Below, piece by piece: positions 13,001 through 26,800 of a stretch of 64,000 nucleotides of DNA. A model generated the notes under the pieces. That model was not told the DNA's origin, did no database searches, and was given only the letters and a program-made list of their open reading frames with translations. A program made the translations under genes and the position numbers. The DNA lies in assembly GCA_940671915.1 (NCBI GenBank), contig CALNVZ010003434.1:22840413-22904412 (forward strand), given 5' to 3'. The stretch's first letter is position 1, and the number at the start of each line of letters is the position of its first letter. This DNA comes from Paracentrotus lividus. Its lineage: Eukaryota > Echinodermata > Echinoidea > Camarodonta > Echinidae.

Positions 13001-16000
13001 ATTCTGACTTTGAATGACTATATTTTCTTTATGTCTAAAGATAATATGCCATAGTGCAGATTTTTGGTGTAGCCAACTCATAAGCTTTTCAAAAATGTAC
13101 CGGTATATTTGTTGGGGTACGGTACTTATAAGAAAACTATGCTTGATTGTATACCGTGATGTTGTTTTCGCACGGAAATAGGGCACCTGCCACCTTTATG
13201 AGTTTCAAATTCTGTGTAGAAGTTTTGAAGCCCCCACCTACAACAATGTTGTGCTATCATATAAAGCAAACAGAATTGAAATCAGACTTGAAATGGCAAA
13301 GAAGAAGCATTTTGAAATTGTGGACGGATGACAGACGCCACCCACGGCATATTGTTCTGGCTCTTTGAGCCAGATGAGCTAAAAAAATATTTTAAAAAAA
13401 AAGAGAGAGAGAGCTCTGGAACAAGCCCTGAATGGAATACTCTACCAGTCCATAATCAATATATAGTACAAGTGGGAAACATGTTTTATAGTATAAAGAT
13501 TAAGGAAAATTTAGTTATTTTTTATAAAGCAGGACAAGACAAGAACACACAGACAATTCATTGCAAGAAAATTTATTTTTATTTGGAAACTCCAGTAGAA
13601 AAAAATCCCCCTAAAAAGTATTGTTAAACGTTTTGAAACTTGACAGGCAAAGTTTCTTTGACGTATTTGAGCTATAAAGGTGAAATGAAAATAGGGCAAC
13701 GTGTTTGACAGCACTCCGTGGTGAACAGGATTGACAGCATGGAAGGAAATGGTGCCATATCCTGGAACTTTTGATGGACGAGCCGCTAATTGTTAGTGTC
13801 TTGATACAAAGCCTGTTGGATGAAACACTAAGCCACAGACCTGGCATGTCAGACGGGGATAGGGGATCATAACAAACCCCTCAGACAGGGATAGGGGATC
13901 ATAACAAACCCCTCCAAATCATCCCTTCAACTTCACTCTAACCACACAACCATTACCGTATATGGATTTACCAGGAAATGTACATGTATAAAAGCTTGGT
14001 AGTGGCAGAAATACCGTCGATATTGAAAATTGAAAATTGAAAAATCACTTTTTGAGACATGCATACATGTTTACACCTTTCAAAAACATACAGGTACATG
14101 TACATGTACATGTGGATTTTCATGTTTACACTATAGGTTATCTTTATTTAAAAAAACAAACTTTTTGATTGTTCAAAACATACGTACGTACATGTACATA
14201 TAAAAGAGACTCAAACTCTAAAACCCAAGTTCAAACCTCAAGTTTTTTTCCCCCATACATGTACAATGGTCTGTCCGTTGCCAGTCAGTAGAGGCACATT
14301 CATGAACATTAATTATCCTGACTGATAATATGAATGTAGCTCTATGAATTCATGCAGTTGCTTGGAAACAATTCATTAAAGTGTCGAACAAACATGATCA
14401 AGATGACACTGGTAATGAGCAGTACGTGTACATCCATGACAGTACGCCCTGTGTGTGGCATAATACTACATGTACGACCGAATGTTTTTCTAAGTACTCA
14501 AACAATCTGTTTCTTCAACAACTTATAATGTAGTATACCGTATCAGGACATCTCCCCCGGAGGACAACTCCCCCGGGGACAATTCCCGGAGGACAGCTCC
14601 CCCGGAGGACATAGGGTTAGGGTTAGGGTTAGGGTTAGGGTTAGGGTTAGGGCTCCCCCGGAGGACAACTCCCCCGGGGGAGCTGTCCTCCGGGAATTGT
14701 CCCCGGGGGAGTTGTCCTCCGGGGGAGATGTCCTAGAACCAATACACATGCTTTATACAGGGCCCAATCGGTTCCCAGAGACAACTGAGTACTTTGTCGT
14801 TGTAACAAACTTACAGGTATATTGTTATAACCAAAACATGCATCGTTTGGTTTCGGTATACTCCATGTTTTTTGTGACATAAGTTTTCACAAATTGGATT
14901 AGTCGACCATTTCGCATGTGATTATGTTCGTACGGCTGAGCTCAAGGTTGAGAGATCACTGGCATAATCACATATATACAATGTACCTTTAATTTGGGCT
15001 ACTGATTTTGGCAATATTTCTGCGTTTTGTTTAATTTGCGACTGATTGCCCATTCGCAAAATAAAACTTCCGCAAAACATATGCCGTATTCAGTAGAAAA
15101 TGGAACATTTTACGGAAAAAATGGGATATTGTACATGTAATGGCTCTAAAACCTGTTGACAAAATATAAAGACTTTCTAGCTTTAAATCACCTTACAATT
15201 CTACTGAAATCTTATGGCTTTACATACATGTACATGTGAGCCAGGATGATGTGCACTTTATACCATCTCTATAGATCCTTTTTTATATTTTAGAGCTTAG
15301 TAACCTACCTCTCTGAATAATTCCAAGGTATCAGTCACAGGCGTATTCCCATCACAGGCAGCAATGAAATTATTGAGATCCATCTTGGTAACATACATGC
15401 CATTCTCCTGGTTGGCGCACATTCCAAATATAACTGAAAATAAGAACAAAAAATAGAGACAGAATATTAAAATCAAATGAAAGAAGAGATACAAAATGAG
15501 AAGCAAAGTGCATATTTAAAGCTCCTTGAGAAGGGTAAAAAATAGAATCATGAAATTAGACATCAATAACTTAAAATGAGAAGGAAAATGGAATCTGAAA
15601 TTATACATTTTATACCCTGTAATGAAGAGAAAAACTTAAATTATAAGCCATGTTTTAAGCTGGGGTGTGACATGTGAAAAATAGTTTGAGCTACTTTAGG
15701 ATTCTTTACTCGTCTTTCATGAATTCATATTTCTTGATTTTTTTAAAGATTTTTTTCCCCCTCAATGTCTCCTTCATCTACATGTATTTATTATTGCCTC
15801 AATCATTTCTTCTTAAATAATTTCTTCTTTCTAAGTTGTAAATTGTAGAATCTTTACAGATGGTTATACACACAAACAATACTTTAATACACAATGTAGT
15901 TCTGGGCATATGATATGATTTAAATGCAGAATTAAGGTTAATCATAAGAGTGTGTTGCACGGTAAGGTTTTGATATCACCAAAATGATAAAAATAAAAAA

Positions 16001-17836
16001 AGTGACTAAATTTTTCTAGGAGTCGCACGACTACACACAGATATGGCACTGAGATTTCCCACAACATGTTCGGTACAAACAATTGAGAGGCTTATTAGTC
16101 TTATTCTGAATGCCTTGGCATTTGAGTATAAATCTTTTGCAATGGAACTTTTTTAGTATACATGTACCTGACCGTTTTTAGTACAGTGTATGAAATAACA
16201 TGAAAAGAAGTTAAAAACTAAAAACAACTATTTTTCAACTTTCCCACAACAGTACTTTCCATTAAAATGTGTCTACGGCCACATTCACATTGAAAGGAAA
16301 GCAAACAGCCTGCATTCGCCATGAATTGATTTTCTTCCTGTGTTCTTAGCCCCAAAGATTGATGATGAGTATTCTCATTTATCAATTCATCTCACCCGTC
16401 CATTCCATGGAAACTCCTGGCATGGATTTGAGGATGACAATGGCATTTGCTTTTACCCTCTAATCCGTTCAATTACGGCAAAGTGAGCTTGGGTGAAATC
16501 TATTCTAGAAAGAATTGATTTTCAGTATATACGCTGCTTCAATGCAATATCACAGATTACATTACTTTGAAAACATTAAAATGCAAGTAAACTATATTGA
16601 AGCATAACTGTATTGGATTATAAGGCATGCAATAACTGCAAAATGACAACAGTCCCCCCCCCCCCACTCTTTCTCTCTCTTTAGCTCTCTTCTCTACTCT
16701 TTCATGAATTATCAAGTTTACATTTTTCTTGCTTTTACTCCATCTCTCTCTCTCCTCTTTTCTCTTAATTGTTTTCTTTATTTGTTTGTATGATTGTTTT
16801 GTTTTGCCTATTTTACCCACTTTCCATGGCATGTACCCTTTGCCATCCCTACACAAATTTCCACCTTTTCCTTGCTTTTCAAAGCTCTAATAACTTTGAC
16901 CAACCGTACATTATTAAAAATCTATTTTTATACACTTTTCATTTGATGTTAAAATCAATATGTAATCAATACACCGTCAATAGCGAAGAAGAGGTGTTGG
17001 AATTCATCTTCACTGGTGGAATATCTGCCCCATATACCACCATCCTCTGAGCTAGATCTCTCTCTCCGTTCCAACATGTATTATTAGCTTTTTGATCCTG
17101 TCATTACATCAATAGCGACTTGTCAACAAACGACCAGCTGAGGGCAACACAGAGTTCAATTTTCGCCAGCCAACAATATCTGGAAAGCGGTGCGACAATA
17201 ACGATCGTGCTCCCTTCCTTCACCAACCAGCGATGTTGGCTTTATTGTCAACCCCATATGCCTTGGAGGGAGTTAGTTAATTTAGAGAAGACCTAGCATG
17301 ACCCAGTATTATTATTTTCTACCATTTCAGAAAGCTTGTGTACATGTATATAAATGATTTTAGGAATGCATTGAACGGTATATGTGGTCATCACCTCACC
17401 TCCGCTACATACGTGTACACCTGCTATACTTTATGTACATGAATCTGTTTGAAACATATCCTGTTATGTTCATTCTCTATAATGTGATAATTTTGAAAAT
17501 TAGTTTTCTTTCCTGTACACTATAGCTCCATTATCTGATTCTATCTGTAAATTCATGTAATTAATTTTCTTTTATGTGTATGGCTTCATCCTATTCACAT
17601 TATGCTGTTTTTAACAAACCATGGGAATTGATAAGGTACATGGGCAGTGCCCCTGTGGAGTTTACAACAATGCTAGTAGAGCTTTAAAGAAAATAAAAAA
17701 GCTTTGAAAAAATACATAGAAAAAACATTTTTTCAAGTCTGAAATTTTAATACTTTACTGAAGGTTAGACACAAAGTATTATTAACAAACATAAGATTGT
17801 CCAGATAAAACAGTTCATGTGCAGAATACAAATCAA

Positions 17837-17868
<32 letters not shown>

Positions 17869-20800
17869 TGTTGTTGTTGTTCTTTACTAAAGCATGATTT
17901 TTTTTTCCCACCTGAATGTGGCATGATGATATACATGTACTGAAAGTATCTGTACAGAAAATAAATCATCGCAATTATAACTCATTACAGGTACAATGAA
18001 CATGATACAAATTATCAAGCGTACCCAAGCCCTTGAGTTCTCTGTACACATTTGAAGTAGCAATTACATGTAAATGTTTTATAGCATTATTGAGCTGGCA
18101 TTAGTTCAAAGGCTACCATATTATTAGGTGATTTGTACATTTAAATTTAGCTTCATACGCAGCCGAACCGTAAGCCCTTCCATAATGTACAATAGGCCCC
18201 TACATTTTCCTTATAGATCTAAGGACATAAATATATTTAGACATAGTGACGATAGAATTCTTTAATCATGTTGCTCTATGATTTGGTGATGCATTATAAT
18301 TCGATGCACCCATCATCTTTTTGCTACCCATAAGAGCCACATACATGTACAATCCACCGTAAGATTTGGACCATACTATTCCAGTCACAAACTCTTTCAT
18401 CCATTCTGCATCCATACTGCATCGTTCCAATCAATACAATCGTGTCTGCGGAAGTGCAGACGATTCCATCTAGGCAGACATTAGGTGCATCACCACCACA
18501 ACGAAGTTTGGAAATAGCCCGGTCTGGGGGATTGGGGAGGGAGCGAAGTCAGGGGAAGCATGAATTTTTAGTCCATTTACCTGTTCCAATTACGGGAGCA
18601 TACATGTACATAACTGGTGGTTTCAATATCACTTGCACTTCAATTTTATGACCAAAACTGCAAACTACATGTAGCATGCTATATATATTTTTTTTTTTTT
18701 CATTTTTTAAAAAATTAGCACAAGGATGTGCATTAATTTTTGACCAATTTAGTGTAATAAAAGGCCTAATACATTTACTGAGATCAAAATTAAAATTTAA
18801 TCGGATCAGAAATACATAAATTGCATGCTACAATGTAGGCCTGTTTGAAAACTTCTGCCTAGTATGGCAGCACCCCCATCCATGATTGAATATCAAAAGA
18901 GAGAACCAATTCGTCTCCTTCTACGTGTTTGCTCAAGAGATAGTTTACAGAGTTTCTTCCATTCAAGTTCTTGCGCTGTGTGCTGCTAATTGCTTTATAA
19001 GATGAAGATGATAGGCTTATTATCAAGATCAATACTAAAGGAATTCATTATTACTCATTAGGCCTTACTCTCACGTTGAGATTGAATATAAATCAATTTA
19101 CAGATTATCACATGACCCATTTCACACTAATACCGTGTTTACATTGTGACTCGGCTCTCGTGTCGAATCCTCAGGAAGGGTTCAACACTGCAATGAGTGA
19201 ACATGTGATCGTGTAACAAAAAAGGCGAATTCAACACGGCTCCCAGATCATGACTGGAAGTAAAGGGACACATTATTCTGTGTTGTTGTGATGTACATGT
19301 ATAGCTAAATTCCACATCTGACCTCAAGTTCATCGACTTTGACATGGCTTTCTGTTTACACACAGAAAAATTGCCGTGGTGGAGCAAAAAAGGCGTGTCG
19401 AACCAAGGTCGTGGATCACACTGATCCCGTTTACATGACATAAAATTTCTGTGTCGAACACAATTTCCTTGTTGAACCCGCAAGCCGAGTCACAATGTAA
19501 ACGCGGTATAAAGACATTCAGGCTTTTACCTCCATGGTTAGATTTTTTTTGTAGCCTGATGGAATTTTCTGAAATTACAATGCTTTCCAAGCAAGGCCAA
19601 ACAGAAGATGCTTCTTTCTACTCAAGGAAAGTTTCAAAAATGAACATGAATTCATCCTACTGTATAAAATCTTGATGATTTTTCACCACCAGCACTGCAT
19701 CAAAGCAGTATGTGTTATAATACATTCAACATTGACATGAATGATAAGAACTCACATTATCAATTGTGCAATTTAATCAGTCTGGGCATCTTGTTTCATA
19801 CGCATCAAACCTCTTCCCTGTGTTGATAATACCCAATACAATGTCCTCCTTTATGTTTACATCCTCCATTGTTGCCATGACAATGTTAGAAATTTAATAA
19901 CAGTAGTGAGAAATTAACAATGGCTGAATGCCATGCATAGTGCACACACATTAATAAAAATGCTTAGTTGACAGTTGTATATTTTTTATCATGCACTCAA
20001 AGAGCCAGTGATTTGTCATAGCAAAGAGCCTCTGTGTGGCGATCGAGATGACTCAGCATTCATTAGAGAGGTGTATAGAATAATTAAGCTGGATATGGGT
20101 CCTATCTTTTCATTTTATTGCCATCTCTACATTATTCATCAGATCATAAAATAGTATTATTTTACTACACAGATAGACTGTATTATAGGGCTGTTCTTTT
20201 GAATAAGTTATTCTTACAACTACGGTTATCGCCTAATACCTGTACATTGTACGTACACGTACATTAAATTTGACTGAACATTGCTTAATACCTATCTTAC
20301 ATTTCTCTCGCTACACGGTGTGTACATGTACAAAATGTATGTAGGCCTAAATGTATTTTCAATGTATCTTTCTCTCTCTCTCTAAAATCATATTAAAAGA
20401 AATTAAATCATGTGGACAAGCTCTGATATTTTTAAATTGTTGTATTGTAGATGCATCATCTATTTTTGTTCTAAGGAATAATGTTAATAAAACAAACATT
20501 TATAACTTGAATAACCCTTGTTATCTCTGGATCTTCACATTTCTATTCACTATCTGAAGGACCGATCTTGGTTGCAATATGACTTTCAATATTATTTAAA
20601 AAATAAACAAAACAATTCACCATCTCCATGTATAAATGTACCCACAACCTTTGGATTTTGATCTCAATGCTCTAGAATTCAAGTGAACAAATATAATTCA
20701 TTATTTCATTATATGCATGCAGCGGATCAAAGGTCTGTGTAATTTGATTTGACAATCCCATTCTTGTTTTGTTTTGTAGATTTGTGTCCTCTGCTTTGCT

Positions 20801-23800
20801 TATTACATTCTCTAGATTTATTGTGTGCCTTCCTGCAATATGAATGTGAAAGATTGAGCAATAGTTGAATCACTATCTGCATTGCTCATGTCTATTTTTA
20901 TACTTTCTGTTTTTTTTCGCTGTATGAAAATCAACACTGATGCATTTCCCCTTCCATAAATTCATGTGAATTCTTGCACAGTTTCCGATAGGCCCTACAT
21001 ATTTTTCTTGGGTGAATGCCCGATAAGAAAACCACTTTTATGATTGAGCATGATCTACTCCTAATGTCAGAAATGTCATACATTCCCAAGTGAGTCTCGA
21101 AAGTACTTGGGCAATATCATACATGTAGTAGCCTAAAATCTACAGCATCATTGAATGCATGTTGCATCATATACATCATGTACATCTTGGGGGTGATTCA
21201 CTAACATTTAAAATCAATCTCAATTATGGACCTACGGAAATATAACATGACTATTGATCCTAAAATTGATTTTATCCCAGTTGGGATTGATTTTAGCCGT
21301 TAGTGAACCACCCCCCCCCCCCCCCCCCCCCCCCCTTATCTCATAATCATTCAGAACTTTGTATATTAAAATCAGATGATGAAATATATATTCTATAACC
21401 TGAAAAGAGTAGTACATTGTATAATGTGCATGCATACGTTATGTGAATGAATGTAGGCCAATAATATTCATCTCTCATTAGTACATAATTCATGGTGCAT
21501 ATGATATCAATGGTTGTACATGTACACCATAAATGAGTTGTACACGGTCTATGTAATTTTGAAGTAAAATTTTTAAAAATATTCCTGCTTTGTCCGTAAA
21601 TGTTTGCACTAAAAGTAATGTACAGCTCTGTAGTCATACTGAAATCCAAAAAGATGTGATCTTTCTTGAATACATTATTCAGGGATATATCACATCTTCC
21701 TCCCTGATATCAATGGTTATAATAGTAAAGTAAAGGTCATCTTCCTCTATTAAATGTAGAAACCATCTCCTGCATGTGGATTTTTGCCAACTTTTTTTGC
21801 TCCTGATTTTTTTACGCAATTGCAAAAATACCCACCTCAGACATCAAAAGGAAAATGCTGTAGCTGAGCATGCAAGCAAACTCAATTTCTTTTCTCTTCT
21901 CTTTCTTGATAAATGATACACTGTGAACATTAATGAGTTAAGTGTCCACAGGTTGTTGATCACGAGATCAAAATTGATGCTTCTTTTGCAAGATTCTTTT
22001 CCAACATATATGTACATTTATACAGGAAGAAAGAATTTTGAAAGACTCTCAGCCCAAATTTTACAATAATGAGCATTGCAAATAAATTGCATTTAGAGTG
22101 GACCCTGTTTTGAAATACATGTAGCACTTGCTGAATTATGATTCATGTTTCTAATGTCGCAGTCACATAAATTTGCACTGAAGGGCACGTACAGCCGTTT
22201 AGGCCATTTTCGTACGATGCAGCATCTGGGCAATTCCACGGTTAGTCGCATTACACTTTAAAGTTTTAGGTGTCAATTCTGTAACTTGATTACAGTCTTA
22301 CAAGAATTTCTTTAAAGTTTATACTTTGATTTAAACCTGACAACCAAAGCTTTAAGTATTAACAATAAAAGAAATGTTCCAGGCTTTGTCCGGTTAACGT
22401 CACAACAGGGTAAAAATCGGTTAGTCGCATTACACAAAATGGACAAGGAAAAAAATCCACTTGTTACAAAAAAAAATGTTTTGCTCAAATCATACTACTT
22501 TTGCCAGTTTTTTACCTTGCACCACCTAACCAACATATAGTCTCAAGTCAGCTTTTTAGATTTGGTAAACATTTAAACCTATTCTTCAAAGATCTAAAAG
22601 TGTTAGTTAGTCGCATTACGGTTAGTCGCATTAATACAGTATTTTCGATGCGGCTTTTTTGGTTATTTCACCCCTTTGTCATAAATTAAAAGTCATTAAT
22701 GCCCCTTAAATACAGAAATACATGTACATGTATATCCACCCTTCTCCATTTAGTGAAAGTTTCGAGCAAAAATATCAAAAGAATCTTGTGTAAATCGAAT
22801 TTTAGTGATTTCTTTTTCATGTAGTCTGACACATTGAATTTTGATGGTGGTTCTGGATCTCGAGGAAATGAAGGAAATTTTAAAAAAATTTTTATTGATT
22901 TTGAAAGACTTTTATCATCCATTAACACCCATGGCATAAGATAAGTGAAAGGTCATAGAATAAACATCAGAGAGACATTTTTAATTTTTAACAAATGTCC
23001 TAGTTGGCATGGAATTGCCCGGGGTCATCCCACAAGACCGACACCCACGAGACCGATGGCCCACAAGTCCGACACTAGACCAAAAAATCCTATTAGACCG
23101 ACGCCAGCAAATAAAGACCCATTAGACCGACACTAGATCAAACAGGTCCACGAGACCGACACCACAATAATATGACCCACGAGACAGAAAATTCGCAAAT
23201 AAGGCCCACGACACCGACGGCAGAGCAAAACAGCCCACGAGACCGACGTTACATGAAGTATACCCACGAGTCAGACGTTTCTTCAATTAGGCCCATGAAA
23301 ACGTAACAAGCGAATATCCAGGGGTATCTTCGGGGCACGAAGCCATGCCCACCCCCCCCCCCCTTAAAAAAAACAAACAACATTTTCAATTTGATATTAA
23401 AAAAATAGGCTCCTAATTTGATTTATTTTTCCTAGCTCGCTATTTGCGCTGGCATATCAACATTCATAAAGAAATGATAAAGCGCACACATACACACACA
23501 CACACAAATAAGTAAATAAAATACAAGGTCTTCATAGAATTTTTTACATCGTAAACATCTTAGCTTAATTGATTAGGTCTACAATTTTATTTCCTCTTCT
23601 TCTTTTTCACAAACTCTATCAACGTGGGGAGGGGTGGAGGGAGGGGGGGGGGGGGTAATGTAAAAAACTTCCGACATAGTTGGTACAAAATTGACCCCCC
23701 CCCCTCCTGAAAATCTTCCAAAGCCTATGGATTGTTCGAACCTGCCGTTGGTCACCTGCTTCCTTAGTTCTTTTATTCATTATCTCTCTGTTGCCCTTCC

Positions 23801-26800
23801 ACCTATTTATTATTATTTTTATTTTTTTCGACTTCTCGACCCTTGCGAAGTCTCTCTCTCCCTCTTCCACCCCTTTCTTGCCTTTTTAGACGTCCTTTTT
23901 CTGACTCGTGGGTATACTTCATGTAATGTCGGTCTCGTGGGCTGTTTTGCTCTACCGTCGGTGTCGTGTGGCCTTATTTGCGAATTTCTGCTCGTGGTCA
24001 TATCATTGTAGTGTCGGTCTCGTGGGCTTGTTGACTAGTGTCGGTCTAGTAGGCTGTCGGTCTCGTGGGCCTAAATTGTTTATAGTCGATCTCGTTGGCC
24101 TATTTACTTTACTGTCGGATTCGTGGGTCGTCGGTTTAGTGGGCCGTCGGTCTCGTGGGTGTCGGTCTTGGGGGCTGTACCCGAATTGCCCATCTACAAA
24201 ACAGCTCTATGACTACATTGTACATGTATGAGCAATTCTTGTAAATGTACCATGCAATTTTGGCCAAAACATACAAGCCTTTAATATGGGTCCCATAGTG
24301 AAAATGTAAATACACTGAGTGGAACTACATGTACAGTGCACCAGGCCTCAGTTGAACTGGAAGCACTCTTTAGGGATTTTCACATTCAAGTTGGCATGCT
24401 ACCAGCCATGAAACCGCCTGGATTACTGCCATTTTGTTCTCCACTGTTCAATTGAAGGTCATGATCTGTGATACACACTGGATGATAGCCAATTAGGCCT
24501 TCACTTGACACTCACACTCAAATTATAGCAACCATGATACAACGAGGACAGTCTAATTAACCTTGCCCATGCCATAGGCATGAAGAACTTATTCAATGTC
24601 AATGGTATTTTGAGGTACACTGTAGTGGTGATGGAGAGGGTTAAAGTGGTGGGTAATCGTCACTGTCACAACCCTCCAACAATTTGAAATTCAGGCAAAA
24701 AGAGACTACAACAGTTGGTTATCATTATCATTCCCACCCGAAGTACAAACATGGGCTCCTAATGAGCAAACAATAATACCTCAGTCACATTCCCCTAACC
24801 AAGTCCAAATCCAATACACTGCCGATTCAAAGCAAATCTCATTGTTTGCTCCTTCTAAAGTTGTTTAATATCACTGGTGCAACTTGGAGTGTGTTCAATG
24901 TCCAGTTTCAAATTTATACGCCAACATGAATCATGATACAAAACGCAATCACAAAACACAAACACAAACGCGATGAGCGGTGCACCGTTCAATGTCCAAA
25001 ATTTAAACGTGCTTATACATGTATGTACGTCGATCGTCTTTAAATTCCACACTCTCAAAAAAACAAATATCTTCTCCTTTTTCAATTGCACCGGAAGCTT
25101 CCATTGTGAGAGCACATTTAAACACGTTTGAAAACTCAATCCTGTTCAGTGTCACATTTCGTTGCAATCGCGATGCTCAAGGTCGTAAAATTGAAGCTGA
25201 TTGTGTTTGTAAACGCATCTTTTTCGGCGTTTAAATTTTCGGCGTTTAAATTTAAATTGAGATTTGAAACACGTTTATTTTTACGACCGGGGATGTGGGA
25301 CAATGAACACCCTCTTTGTTTTTCTTTATATCAGCATTTTGTAATTGCGTTTTGTATCATGATTCATGTTGGCGTATAAATTTGAAACTGGACATTGAAC
25401 ACACTCTTGCTTGAATAGCCTACATGTACATGTACATGTACATGTAGCACCATACTGGTAGACGTGTACCTCTCTATCTTAACCCTAAACTTTAGGATTA
25501 GGATTGGGTTTAGGAAAAGGATTATTTGATTATGCAGTTAGAGTACATGTAAGGTGTAGGGTCAGTTTTGAGGTTATGATTTAGGGTTTAGGATTAACGT
25601 TATGATAGGGACTAGTGATAGATTTTATAGGATTAAGGTTTCAGGTGTGTCAGGAGTTTCTTGCACTGTCCAACACCTGAAGATCTTGAATCAGATTCAA
25701 GGGCCATGCCAGGGTCAGAGTTGCAAATCAGTAGCCAATCGGTTGCATAATGAGTGTAGGAAATTCCCATTGGAAGAATGTTAATGGTATCCCCACCTGG
25801 GTGCCAGCTGGAAGCAGACACAAGGGTGTTTTGTGTCCCTCTCACTCACATCACGGACAGTACGATCCACACTCACATGCAGGCAACATGGATGATCTCC
25901 AATCATTACAACAAAAGCACAGAATTTCTAGATGCCAAGATCAAACTATGATCCATGGTGTATCAGGACAACTCAGTACACCCTGGACAAGTACAGTGTA
26001 CCCCCCCCCCCCACGACAACTACATGTACACCCCTAAAATATGGTTAGGGTAGTTAAGAGTTAAATTAATTTAATTCTGAGTTGTTTCATACTACTAGTA
26101 GTTGACCAGCCTAGACTGTATGTGTTGTCTAGTGTGTGTGTGTGTGTGTGTGTGCGTGTGTGTATGTGTGTGTTTTTATGTGTGCATGATTTACTTACCT
26201 TGTTTAATGTACATATCTGTAGTTTAGATCTTTGCATATTATGTATTTTCCTTCATTATTTATATCTCTTTTAGTTTAGTGTAGGGCCCACTCACAAGCT
26301 TTGCTTCTCAGGGTCCTAAAAATCTTCATATCATATTTGTATTTTATGTATCACATGATTATAACGTTTTGTACTCATATGTCTGGTTTTTGAATAAATT
26401 AAACTTGAACTTGAACTTGAACTAAAACTTTGCCAGGGGGTACATTGTAGTTGTCCAGGGGTTAATTGTTTGGGGTAGTAGTCCTACAAAAATGTAGAAC
26501 TGATCCATGCACGAATAAAGACATGAAACAGAGTTCTGACAATGACAGAAAATGAATTAGAAGCATACACAAAATGTGCAACGCTACCGGTACACATATT
26601 TTAATTATTTTTATTAAAAGGGGAAGTTCACCGTGGAATTTTATTGGTTTTAAAAAATGCAGAAAAATAAAAGAAAAATATGAGTGAATGTTTGAATAAA
26701 ATCGACCCAAAAATAATGAAGTTATGAATATTTAAAGTTTTGATTATGTGACGTCACTTGTGAGCAGCTCTCCCATGTGTTATGTAATGTAAATTTCATT

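Larger units (their letters stand above)
7962..15308 (-). other. USP32 intron 4
   Basis: A 7,347-bp GT-AG intron. It contains a MITE at 9281-9514, a TTAA-flanked MITE at 11000-11610, a tandem-repeat block interrupted by a nested transposon (about 11960-13390), a 32-bp tandem pair (13850-13913), and a hairpin enclosing telomere-like repeats (14545-14734). No exon other than USP32's was recognised. Confidence 0.8.

Noticed and set aside
14543..14880. Frames with PPGELSSG-like repeats
   Set aside because: Translation of the GC-rich hairpin modules and telomere repeats; present on both strands.
22241..22633. CRISPR-like array from repeated GTTAGTCGCATTA
   Set aside because: The repeat is too short, spacing irregular and the genome eukaryotic.
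23908..24231. Frame with repeated SVGLVG-like words
   Set aside because: Produced by the tandem modules of the foldback arm.
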